A model generated the notes under the pieces. That model saw only the letters and a program-made list of their open reading frames with translations. It ran no database searches and was not told where the DNA came from. Below, piece after piece: positions 6,203 to 14,374 of a DNA stretch of 26,359 bases. Positions within the stretch are counted from its first letter, which is position 1, and every line of letters begins with the position of its first letter. The translations under genes and the position numbers were made by a program. The stretch is from DATKMG01 sp041476565 (GTDB taxonomy: Bacteria > Acidobacteriota > Terriglobia > Versatilivoradales > Versatilivoraceae): assembly GCA_041476565.1 (NCBI GenBank), contig JBGOTQ010000053.1:1-26359 (forward strand). Reading direction: 5' to 3'.

Positions 6203-8245
6203 TTAACTGGTAGCACTTAGGAGCGCCGCGGCCAGAACCTCCTCAATCGATGACACGAACCGGACACTGATTCTATTTCTGACATAGTCTGGCGACATCT
6301 GCACGTCACGTTCGTTATCTTTCGGCATGATTACTTCCTTGCAGCCTGCGTCAATGGCAGCCTGGAGTTTTGGAAGGACACCGCCAATTGGGAGCACTTT
6401 GCCCATGATTGTGATCTCGCCGCTCATGGCTATGTCGTTACGGACCGGTCTCTCTGTCAAAGCTGACACGATACCTGTCACAATGGTAATTCCAGCGGAA
6501 GGACCCTCTTTTGGAATACCCATCATTGTTGCCAGAACGGCGATATTGTAGTTTTCCTGCCAGTCGTTCGGCAATCCCACTTCTTTGGCATGCGTTCGGA
6601 TGAACTGGGCTGCTGCTGCAACACTCTCCTTCATTACCTTTTGCATGGAACCCAAGCTGGTGATCCGCCCAGTGCCTTTTGAAGCCTGCATCTCGAAGTG
6701 CAAAACGCATCCCCGGTCCCCGCCGATTACAGCCAATCCGATGACCTCGCCCACTCGTGGTTCAGTTGGGAGGGTCACTTTCTGTTCCCGTTCGGCATCG
6801 GGTAGCCTCGGTGTGATGACCGTCCCCGACTGAATCAGTTTTCCACTCAGCACAGTCGGCCCATACTCACCCGGGGCCATCAAATGGAGCTGATTACGGA
6901 CGCGCTGTCTCCCCTCGATGGCCAGATACAACAACTCGCCGAGTTGCTCGTCGGTGACCTCCCCGTGCGGATACATCAACTTCAGCAAGCCCGACAGCAA
7001 CTTTTCGACGCCTCGCACATCCCGTCCGGTGAGTCCGACCTTGGCAGCAGAAACGTCCATTAACTGATAGCGGTCTTTCAGCGGTCCCAGTACGTCTTTG
7101 CGGCGCAGTTCATGCATGATCTCGCAGAAATAGTCGGTAATGAAGCCATAGTCTTTAGCTAGTGAGTCAGGATGAATTTTCGGTATTTCCCAACCAGGCA
7201 AATACCCGTGTAAGCGATCGATGAAGGCTTCCACTTGGAGGAAATCGGGTAACGGCTCGAAAAGGTGGTAGTACTTCTCGTGAGGCTGCTTGGCTTGCAC
7301 GTCAATGTTGCCAACCAGGACGATAGATGCAAAAGCCAGAATGTCCTTCTTCCCCCGGCTGAATTTCGCATCCTGCATGTATGCCTGCATGATCGATACG
7401 AGGGCCTTGGGGTCAGTGAAATCGGTGTTTGCGATCTCGTCAAACACCACCACATCACGGCTTCCCACCACGCCGACTCGGCCCGTAGCGTTGTTGATGA
7501 AAAGGCTGGCTGGAGTGGCTTTCCCACCCGACAGAACGATGGTGTAATAGCTCTGATTTCGATAGATATAGGTCTTGCCGGTTTCCCTTGGAGCCAGTTC
7601 AACAGTGTTGCAGTTGGCTTCGACCATGGGCACCAACCGCCACAGGTAAAGAAGCTTCTCGCGGCGGCTCAACTGCTCAGTGTTCAGGCCAATGGAGTTG
7701 ATCAGGATGTCCAGCCACTCCTCTGCCTTAAACTGCCGTCGCTTTTCGATGTAGTCGTTCAGGTCGATGACCGAGATCTGAAACGGAGTGAACTCATTAA
7801 CCTTAAAGGGACGGATCTTTTTATTGTGCACTTCGGTCTCGTCGTAGGTGAGGGCGATGGTACCCCACATGCCACCCGAAAGGAGCATGGGGTACTGCCG
7901 GACGAGGCTCTCTGAGACGTTGACGAAGCTCTCATTGATGGCCGAGATCGTACCCCAATACTTGTCCTCGGTTTCCTGAAGCCGAACCTCCAGGTTGGCA
8001 ATGATGCTGTGGTTGCGAGTCTCTCGAATTTGGTGCCGAATCTTCTCGGCTTCAGCCCCGTGGACGAAGTTCTCCCGGAGCCTCTTGACCACTTCCTGGA
8101 GATCTTGCTGAAAATTATCTTCTTTGCAGTAGTTGTCAATCAAGTACTCGACCACGAACCGAGGGAACTCATCCACCCCGGTGTTCACAGTGAGCCGCTT
8201 GTTCACGACTTTGCCACGGAAAACTTCCTTGAATTGCGCATTCAT
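6203..8245 (-). CDS. brxL: BrxL: BREX AAA+ ATPase with C-terminal Lon-like protease domain
   Basis: The 680-aa protein matches the Lon-related BREX family BrxL. The N-terminal ~200 residues include FPRFVVEYLIDNYC. The AAA+ core has a P-loop at 218-225 (APRETGKT), Walker B VVVFDE (265-270) and sensor-1 LVGNID (310-315), and the family-typical FIDRLHGYLPGWEIPK (341-356) and SGLLKLMYPHGE (418-429). The C-terminal S16-like domain (about 500-675) has the dyad Ser583 in PKEGPSAG and Lys626 in GGVLPKLQAA, 43 residues apart as in Lon. The P-loop is unusual: the first Gly is Ala and the fourth position is Glu, where related BrxL proteins have GPRGTGKS. BrxL is needed for phage exclusion in type 1 BREX and acts as a ring-shaped DNA-binding AAA+ protein. 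The start is ATG 8245, 13 bp after pglZ. Confidence 0.92.
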   Translation of the reverse strand: MNAQFKEVFRGKVVNKRLTVNTGVDEFPRFVVEYLIDNYCKEDNFQQDLQEVVKRLRENFVHGAEAEKIRHQIRETRNHSIIANLEVRLQETEDKYWGTISAINESFVNVSESLVRQYPMLLSGGMWGTIALTYDETEVHNKKIRPFKVNEFTPFQISVIDLNDYIEKRRQFKAEEWLDILINSIGLNTEQLSRREKLLYLWRLVPMVEANCNTVELAPRETGKTYIYRNQSYYTIVLSGGKATPASLFINNATGRVGVVGSRDVVVFDEIANTDFTDPKALVSIMQAYMQDAKFSRGKKDILAFASIVLVGNIDVQAKQPHEKYYHLFEPLPDFLQVEAFIDRLHGYLPGWEIPKIHPDSLAKDYGFITDYFCEIMHELRRKDVLGPLKDRYQLMDVSAAKVGLTGRDVRGVEKLLSGLLKLMYPHGEVTDEQLGELLYLAIEGRQRVRNQLHLMAPGEYGPTVLSGKLIQSGTVITPRLPDAEREQKVTLPTEPRVGEVIGLAVIGGDRGCVLHFEMQASKGTGRITSLGSMQKVMKESVAAAAQFIRTHAKEVGLPNDWQENYNIAVLATMMGIPKEGPSAGITIVTGIVSALTERPVRNDIAMSGEITIMGKVLPIGGVLPKLQAAIDAGCKEVIMPKDNERDVQMSPDYVRNRISVRFVSSIEEVLAAALLSATS

Positions 8246-8258
8246 CTCTTCGTCTCTC

Positions 8259-11096
8259 TTATCGCAAACCAGCCGGGACCATTCCCATCATGCTGTCGAG
8301 CTTGCTATCCAAACGACGTCGGATGCGAGTCGTATCCAACTGGATTTCTACCTTGCCATGAATTGCGCTTCGCACTGTGCGGTCCTTCCAGCGGTACGAG
8401 GCGACTGCAGTTACAGGTTTCACAATCTTATCAACCGCCTGTGCTTCTTGAGGGGGAATCTCGATCTTGGGAAGCCAACGAACCCTATACTCTTGCTGCG
8501 ACCCTAAGAAGACTTCCTTCCGAGGTTGAATGTCATCCAGCCCGGCATCGACCTGAAGCTGAAATATCAATTCATCCATCACGGGTTTTGTGGCCTTGGC
8601 TGTGATAATGATATCGAGTGGTTGGTTTTCGGCCAGGGCACCTTCGAAACGAATTTCAGCAAGTTCGAAGACGGGCTCAAACTTCACCTTCGGCCCCAAC
8701 ACCACAACCGGAATCATACACTCGGCTAGGCTTAGACCACCGTGCGTGTACCGTTCTGGGTCATGCCGTCCCTGGTATCGCTTTAGCGTCAACCCAGGGC
8801 GTGGAAATAGAAGGTGATTGAAAGACCATTCAGCCCCGTTGGGTTTCCTGATCTTGTCGGGAATTCCCAAATCAGCCACATTGAAGAGTACTCCTTTTGA
8901 ACGGTCCTCACCCTCAATCGGTTTCTTTAACCTCCCAACCCGATATTTGATGTCGCTATTGTCCGTTACCGCCGAAGGGGGTACTACAAAAGGCTTAGCC
9001 GGAACCGATGTAAAGCCGTGGTCAGAAACAACAAACACCATAGCGCCATCCGGCATCTCTCGTAGCACGCTTCGGACATCCTGTCGCAAGATCTCCCGTA
9101 CCGTCACATCGTAGATGAATGACAGGTCCTGGTTGTTATGGTGCAGGTTTTTGTCTGTAAAATTGAAGATCACCACATCAATGAGTGGTGAGGTGTACCG
9201 CGCTGAAATGCCGCACTCGATGCTCTCATCCTGCTTCTCGACGTTGAATGTCACAGACAAGCCTAGATGGTTTTTCAAAGCGGATTCCAGCAACGTATTC
9301 TCAGCAGTACTGGAGAAATCCAAGGGTAGACATCCTGCTGAAATCGCCTTGCGGCTCAGTTGGGTCTCACTCGGCAGGATTGAACTCCCTCTCAATTCTT
9401 CGATCACATCGTACTTTTCTTTCAATACTGGCTGAACAAATCCTTCCCACGCATCGACACGCAGGCCGTCAAATATGAGGATGACCGCTTTCTGACCCCT
9501 GTTGGGGTCCCAGTACCTTGCCAATACTCGGGGAACGAACTGATGAGTAAAAATAACCGGCGCTTCGGATTGTTGGATCCACTTGGCGTAATTTGCAGAG
9601 TAAAGATCCTGAAATTTTGTGTTGGCAGCATCCAGGTCCTGCTCTACCATTTTAATGCTCTCTCTGAGCTTCCGCTGTGCCTCCTCCCATCGCTTGGTGA
9701 GCTTGGGCCAGAAGTCATTCTTGGGGATTGGAAGAATATCGCCGACTTGAACAAGGCGGTGCAAAGCGTTTGCGTAGTAATCAAGCCGGTTCGCCTTGTC
9801 GGCGTTCCAAAGCGTGTGGAATTGCTCGAACTGAAGCTGGTCCGGCTTGAGAACCTTGAGCTTATGAACATGTCCGTGCAACTTATCGGCAGTGTCTAGG
9901 AATTGGATGGCCCGATTGTAGGTATTCAGCAAGGTGTCCCACTGAAGCGTTGGCCGTCGGGCAGCGACGGAGAGCGTATCTTCCTTTCCCGTAGTCCCTT
10001 CTTTGTCGATAGCAGTCCAGATTCCCCGATGAAACTCCTTTTGTTGGCTGGTCAGCAGATCGATCAACAGCGATAGAAGGGCCATGCTGCGAATGAGCGA
10101 CGACAACTTTTCATTTAATAGCACTCTCTTTGCCTGTTCAGGTTCGTCGATCTGGCAGCGATCGGCTAGCAGGAAAGCCAGCCTCTTTTCTGGCTCTTCT
10201 TTCAGAAATGCCTCAAGAGTCGCCACATCCTCTGAAATTTGGTCAGGGTCAGCCTTGAGCATGTCCTTGATGGTTTGCTCGATGACCTTCTTGGGGATCT
10301 TCTGGTATTTCCCCAACCCAGTTTCGAAGTTGTCGAGCAGAACATCGTATTCCAGTCCGTGTTGATGCATGATGGTCGAGAGAGTGAAGGCCCTCACCAC
10401 CATCTGCGGATCGTGATCCAACATCCAGCACCAGGGCTTGTCAGACTGAGCAATTTGTTCCTTGAGATGATCGAGAACCTCGCTGGCCTCAGTGGCTCCA
10501 CCCGAGAAGAGTTCTTGGATCTTCTCCAGCCGCTCGTGGTTTTCGATGCAGAGACGGCGAATCTCGGCTGCGGTGAGCTTGCGGAACGGATTAATATTGA
10601 GCGTGGCTCCCAGGACGATTTTGAAGAGATCGCTGTCTTGAAAACGATGCTCATCCACCTCTCTCAAATGGCGGTGAGCTTCCAGGGCATTCTCCAGGTT
10701 GTCCAAAATCAGTCTGCTGAGGTTGCGGTCGGTGTTCACCAGCAGCGGCCACCGCTGGTCGCCGGTCTTCTCAACGAGAAAATCCCGTAGAGTCGTCGTC
10801 AACCGTGCCCTGGATTTGCAGCGGGCTTCGAGGTCGGGATAGAAGAGCGGCTGTTTGGCCTTTTCACGGGTGCGGTCCACCAGGATGATCTTGGCCGAAA
10901 GATCACCTCGCAAATTTTCGTACATTTCCCGCAAGGCGAGATTGCCACTGCAAAACAGGACGGTGAAGCCCTTCTCTTTGGCCCAACCATCGACGGCCTG
11001 GGCCCCGGCCCGGATCATCCGCTGGGGATCGGCAAGGATGATGAGCTTTTCGTCCTCGAGGGGGTCTAGTTGGTCGATCACCCATTGCTCGATCAT
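8259..11096 (-). CDS. pglZ: PglZ: BREX alkaline-phosphatase-superfamily protein
   Basis: The 945-aa product has a long helical N-terminal region (1-500) of BREX type and a C-terminal alkaline-phosphatase-like domain. The metal-binding signature runs in order: ILIFDGLRVDAWE (539-551, Asp543), ILPSETQLSRKA (573-584, candidate nucleophile Ser576/Thr578), VVSDHGF (689-695, Asp692-His693) and YTHGGLSLAECMIP (783-796, His785). PglZ is the most conserved component of all BREX types; its exact chemistry is unresolved, but a phosphatase or nuclease-like role on nucleic acid or a modification has been proposed. It is followed 13 bp later by brxL and preceded 15 bp earlier by the PIN toxin gene, so the toxin-antitoxin pair lies between the methylase and pglZ. 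ATG 11096 gives the expected N-terminus (QLDPL-DEKLIILADPQ). Confidence 0.93.
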   Translation of the reverse strand: MIEQWVIDQLDPLEDEKLIILADPQRMIRAGAQAVDGWAKEKGFTVLFCSGNLALREMYENLRGDLSAKIILVDRTREKAKQPLFYPDLEARCKSRARLTTTLRDFLVEKTGDQRWPLLVNTDRNLSRLILDNLENALEAHRHLREVDEHRFQDSDLFKIVLGATLNINPFRKLTAAEIRRLCIENHERLEKIQELFSGGATEASEVLDHLKEQIAQSDKPWCWMLDHDPQMVVRAFTLSTIMHQHGLEYDVLLDNFETGLGKYQKIPKKVIEQTIKDMLKADPDQISEDVATLEAFLKEEPEKRLAFLLADRCQIDEPEQAKRVLLNEKLSSLIRSMALLSLLIDLLTSQQKEFHRGIWTAIDKEGTTGKEDTLSVAARRPTLQWDTLLNTYNRAIQFLDTADKLHGHVHKLKVLKPDQLQFEQFHTLWNADKANRLDYYANALHRLVQVGDILPIPKNDFWPKLTKRWEEAQRKLRESIKMVEQDLDAANTKFQDLYSANYAKWIQQSEAPVIFTHQFVPRVLARYWDPNRGQKAVILIFDGLRVDAWEGFVQPVLKEKYDVIEELRGSSILPSETQLSRKAISAGCLPLDFSSTAENTLLESALKNHLGLSVTFNVEKQDESIECGISARYTSPLIDVVIFNFTDKNLHHNNQDLSFIYDVTVREILRQDVRSVLREMPDGAMVFVVSDHGFTSVPAKPFVVPPSAVTDNSDIKYRVGRLKKPIEGEDRSKGVLFNVADLGIPDKIRKPNGAEWSFNHLLFPRPGLTLKRYQGRHDPERYTHGGLSLAECMIPVVVLGPKVKFEPVFELAEIRFEGALAENQPLDIIITAKATKPVMDELIFQLQVDAGLDDIQPRKEVFLGSQQEYRVRWLPKIEIPPQEAQAVDKIVKPVTAVASYRWKDRTVRSAIHGKVEIQLDTTRIRRRLDSKLDSMMGMVPAGLR

Positions 11097-11111
11097 CGAT
11101 GACTCATGGAT

Positions 11112-11513
11112 TCAGAACAGCACGTTAAAACCTGCTGACTGGAAATGCCGATCATTCGTGAAGGCCTCGGTCAGGCCCAGCCGTCGCATAACGATGAACG
11201 AAACATGATCCACGATCCCCGCCTGCCCGGCTTCGCTTCGTTCATACGCGTCCCATGCCTCAGTCCAGTCAGTCTCGGTGGGCACAATCAACTCGTCGCG
11301 TTGCTCCAGTGTTTCTTGCAAGCGACAAACATGATTGCGAAACGGTCGCCTGGCCGCCGCATTCCCGCATTCCAGCAACACAAATGTTGTTGTGACAAAT
11401 GGTTGACGTTGATGAAGGATACGTGTGAATGCCTGCTCGGCAGAGGCGTGCCACTGATCGGCCAGATTCCACAAAGCTAATAGCCCGACGGTATCAAGAA
11501 ACACCGGGTTCAT
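11112..11513 (-). CDS. PIN-domain toxin (VapC-like)
   Basis: The 133-aa protein has the PIN-domain acidic set: Asp7 in VFLDTVGLLALWN, Glu in LLECGNAAAR, and Asp in GIVDHVSFIVMRRLGL followed by AFTNDRHFQ. These are the metal-binding residues of VapC-like endoribonucleases, which cleave tRNA or rRNA and arrest growth. The ATG overlaps the TGA of the upstream antitoxin gene as ATGA, the standard coupling of antitoxin-toxin pairs. The gene ends 15 bp before pglZ. Its length is normal for the family and no key residue is visibly missing, so it is probably active. In this position it could stabilise the operon or act as a growth-arrest effector; I cannot tell from sequence alone. Confidence 0.88.
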   Translation of the reverse strand: MNPVFLDTVGLLALWNLADQWHASAEQAFTRILHQRQPFVTTTFVLLECGNAAARRPFRNHVCRLQETLEQRDELIVPTETDWTEAWDAYERSEAGQAGIVDHVSFIVMRRLGLTEAFTNDRHFQSAGFNVLF

Positions 11514-11725
11514 GGTTGATGCTCATCATGCCGTTCGGCTACATCGTGTTCACCGGTATTGAACCGGTCGGACAGAATCGCGTAGACGTCGTCTAGGCTC
11601 GGCTTTTTCGGCTCTTTCTGAACACTACGAATCTCGACTTCAACCTCGCAAGGATCGGGCAAATCGACCGTTTGTGTCGGCCTGAAAACGCCGTTCTCAA
11701 AAATGGCATGAAATGTCTTCGTCAT
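11510..11725 (-). CDS. AF2212/DUF104-like antitoxin
   Basis: The 71-aa protein begins MTKTFHAIFENGVFRPTQTV, the signature N-terminus of the AF2212-like (DUF104) antitoxin family, in which a beta-strand-rich body pairs with a PIN toxin. The C-terminal part (LDDVYAILSDRFNTGEHDVAERHDEH) is charged and likely wraps the toxin. ATG 11725 has GGAGG 8 nt upstream; longer in-frame starts lack this. It begins 48 bp after the methyltransferase stop and overlaps the PIN gene by 4 bp, so it is probably transcribed from the BREX operon, although a promoter inside the end of the methylase gene cannot be excluded. No DNA-binding domain is obvious. Confidence 0.83.
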   Translation of the reverse strand: MTKTFHAIFENGVFRPTQTVDLPDPCEVEVEIRSVQKEPKKPSLDDVYAILSDRFNTGEHDVAERHDEHQP

Positions 11726-11773
11726 AGTTGCTGCCTCCATCAATATTGGCACCAAGACTACAAAAGCAAGTCA

Positions 11774-14365
11774 CTAAAGTACGTCTATTTTCTCCTGGCG
11801 CCCTTTGCGTCTTTTCGGCTTGGTTCCCGTCTCGCCTCCACGGCGAACGCAGATGCGGTAGTCGTCTTCGACCTCGATTTGCTGCTTGTGGGTCAAGTTG
11901 GCGAGACTCAAGCCGCCTTTCTCGTAGATTGCTTTACCTTGCTCATAAAGACCGGCACGACGGCACTGACGCAACCAATCGAGCAAGTCCACGTCGCCGC
12001 TGGGCCGATCTTTGTCGCGCAGCGGCACACCCTCGATCAAGGCATTGGCGAACCGTTTGATCAGCCGCAAGGTGCCCGCTTCACGCAACTTGGCGAGCTG
12101 ATTCCGCTCGTCATCATTGGGCGGTCGCCAAGTGCCGCTGAGGGTCTTGATGAAGTATTCCGGCAGCCAGTCTGCCAGCAGACGACGGGGCTTGTCCTGC
12201 ACCGGCAAGTACTGTTCGAAAAGGTCACTGTAGTGGACACCCTCATGTTCACGGTATTTCTTGAGATATTCGCCCATGAACTTTTCGAGCTGAGCAGCAG
12301 CAGCGTCTTCCTTTACCTGCTCGGCCTGATCAAGATGGTCAGCGGTTTCCTTCAAATACCAACGACTTTGAACATGCGAACCGAAGAGGTCCGGCTCTTT
12401 GTTCTCGAACAGATTCTTCTTGACCGGCTGCTGAACTTCCTCAGCCACGCTTCGCAACAGCGCATCGAAGTCGTGGGCCTCCATCTGGCCTTTACGAACC
12501 ATGCTGCTCACGAGTGCATCATAGATGCGATCCTTAGTAGCACCCGGATGCGCAGTCAGATAATCACGGACAATTTGTTTGGCTAGTTCGTTGAAAGTGG
12601 GAACGTCTATATTGGAAGGAATGAATATCTGTGTAACTCTCCACTCATCCGGCTTCGGTTTGCGAAAGTTAAGTACCAAATCCCTCTTTGTGGACTTATC
12701 CGCAGTGAGCTGATTGAACGACTTCTGGCCTGTGTCGATGAAAACAGCAGAGTCGGTCTTGTCAACAAGAAATCCTACTTCCGCCATAACATCTTGAACA
12801 AGCTCCCAGGTACCTTCCGATGTGTCGTGGTAGCAGAGGCTGAGCCATCGTCCGGGCTTTAGCACCCGAAAGCACTCAGCCATTGCCCGTTTCATCAGGA
12901 ATGCCCAATCCGCCTCAGACTTCTGTCGCACGTCATTTACGATGATCTCATCCTCATGCCAGTTCGTGTTGAACCGCATCCATGCCTCCCACACGTAGTT
13001 GAGTTCGCCGTACTGTACGTTGTCTGAATAAGGTGGATCTGTGAAGACGTAATCGATGCTGTTGCTCGGAATCATGCTCATGTCAACTGACGACTGAGTC
13101 GAGATTAAGAAGGACGTGTTCTGGTATTCGTTGCGGATTGCCTCATAACCTTTTGCCACCCTCTCAACTTTATTTGCAAAGTGCTTCCAAACGGGTTCTT
13201 CGCAACTCACCTGGGGGACATAGTATGTGCCAGTAATCAAATAAAACGGAAAACTGGCTCCTGTCATGTAGCGGTTCAGGCGAGACAAGCCGAGAGTTAT
13301 GCCGTTGATAGCAAACCGAAGTGCGTCGGCAACGTCTTTGTCAGCCAGTTTGTCAATTGCGTGATGGACAGTTGCTATGGCTCGCAGGTTTCTTTTTGTA
13401 AAAAGGTCGGAGACTTCCTTCACGCCATAGTAGAACAATGCATCCCGCTGGTACCGACTAAAGCCGGTCATGTCGTACCCCTGCGGGTATCTGTAAGGAG
13501 TCGGATCCTTGTGAATTTTCTCAATTTTCCCCAGATCATACTTCTCGAAAAACGACCGTTTCGCCTTGTCTTGGTCGTTCCTACGCCGTGAACCGTGTAC
13601 TGGCTCACATTTATTTAGACAGCTGTAATTAGTCATCACGGGGATCGAACCGAACTTTTCGCTTTGAGAACGTATGATCTCCTTGTGACCTTTCTCGTGG
13701 CAGAAGGGGCATATCTTCACTTTCTTTGGCGTCCCCTGAGCGGTGGTACCCTCTGTTTCAATGCAATCGAAGAGAACAACTTTGCTTAAACATCGAGGAC
13801 AACGGAACACCTGACTATAGACGGTTTGCGTCGTGATTGCTTCGCCGCCACATCGATCGCAACGGGTAGAATAGAGGCCTTCCACGTCGTCACGAATCGC
13901 CTGTGCTAAGTCAGAAAGTGCTTGACGCAGCGTTGTAGGATTGATCGGCGTGCAATAACACTTGGTGATAAAAGTGGCGGCTGGGCTACGATCCAGAACT
14001 ACGGCGAATCTGCCTTCCATCAGAGATGCGAGCGCGGTACCGCCAGAGCCGACGAACGGGTCGAGGACAATGCCACCTGGTGCCGTGTAATGGCGGATGT
14101 ACTGCCGGATTGCATCATGCGGTTTTTTCCCCTGGTGGTAGCTGTGCATGTTGTAGATCGCCGTGGCCTTTGTGGTAGTGATACCTTGATTAAAGGCGAC
14201 GATGTCATAAGCGTCCCTCTCCTTGTCATATGGTGTGGCGTGTTCCTGAATGAACCGCGGCAGATTCGGATTAGGCTGATCGCCAAAGTAGCATCCTTCC
14301 AATATCTTCGTCTCTGAGCCAAATCTGAAAGTACTTTGCACTGAGTTAGACTCTTTCTTCGTCAT
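11774..14365 (-). CDS. BREX-associated adenine-specific DNA methyltransferase with zinc-ribbon insert (PglX position)
   Basis: The 863-aa enzyme has SAM motif I at 100-110 (VLDPFVGSGGT-type) and catalytic DPPY at 443-446 (YVFTDPPYSDNVQYGE), the order I then IV. Between them is a Cys-rich insert: CDRC (169-172), CPRC (189-192), CPFC (219-222) with HEKGH, and further Cys near 249-253, indicating one or two zinc ribbons. This resembles the zinc-ribbon adenine methylase group (COG1743-like) rather than the classical type 1 PglX. The C-terminal ~300 residues (about 560-863) form an extension with winged-helix-like segments (KQIVRDYLTAHPGATKDRIY) and a basic tail. In BREX, such enzymes methylate host DNA to mark it as self. 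It starts 9 bp after brxC ends. The extension's function is unknown; DNA target recognition or contact with BrxC is plausible. Confidence 0.85.
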   Translation of the reverse strand: MTKKESNSVQSTFRFGSETKILEGCYFGDQPNPNLPRFIQEHATPYDKERDAYDIVAFNQGITTTKATAIYNMHSYHQGKKPHDAIRQYIRHYTAPGGIVLDPFVGSGGTALASLMEGRFAVVLDRSPAATFITKCYCTPINPTTLRQALSDLAQAIRDDVEGLYSTRCDRCGGEAITTQTVYSQVFRCPRCLSKVVLFDCIETEGTTAQGTPKKVKICPFCHEKGHKEIIRSQSEKFGSIPVMTNYSCLNKCEPVHGSRRRNDQDKAKRSFFEKYDLGKIEKIHKDPTPYRYPQGYDMTGFSRYQRDALFYYGVKEVSDLFTKRNLRAIATVHHAIDKLADKDVADALRFAINGITLGLSRLNRYMTGASFPFYLITGTYYVPQVSCEEPVWKHFANKVERVAKGYEAIRNEYQNTSFLISTQSSVDMSMIPSNSIDYVFTDPPYSDNVQYGELNYVWEAWMRFNTNWHEDEIIVNDVRQKSEADWAFLMKRAMAECFRVLKPGRWLSLCYHDTSEGTWELVQDVMAEVGFLVDKTDSAVFIDTGQKSFNQLTADKSTKRDLVLNFRKPKPDEWRVTQIFIPSNIDVPTFNELAKQIVRDYLTAHPGATKDRIYDALVSSMVRKGQMEAHDFDALLRSVAEEVQQPVKKNLFENKEPDLFGSHVQSRWYLKETADHLDQAEQVKEDAAAAQLEKFMGEYLKKYREHEGVHYSDLFEQYLPVQDKPRRLLADWLPEYFIKTLSGTWRPPNDDERNQLAKLREAGTLRLIKRFANALIEGVPLRDKDRPSGDVDLLDWLRQCRRAGLYEQGKAIYEKGGLSLANLTHKQQIEVEDDYRICVRRGGETGTKPKRRKGRQEKIDVL

Positions 14366-14374
14366 GATGGCCGC

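Noticed and set aside
7265..7915. 216-codon open frame on the + strand
   Set aside because: Lies wholly inside brxL, antisense to its Walker motifs, and looks like a shadow frame.
11112..11513. PIN protein as a dedicated BREX nuclease
   Set aside because: A DUF104-like antitoxin overlaps it by ATGA, which is the standard toxin-antitoxin layout; no BREX type is known to need a PIN protein.
11672..12586. 304-codon open frame on the + strand
   Set aside because: Antisense to the antitoxin and the C-terminus of the zinc-ribbon methylase, no ribosome-binding site, and no domain-like motifs; the opposite strand has clear coding signatures.
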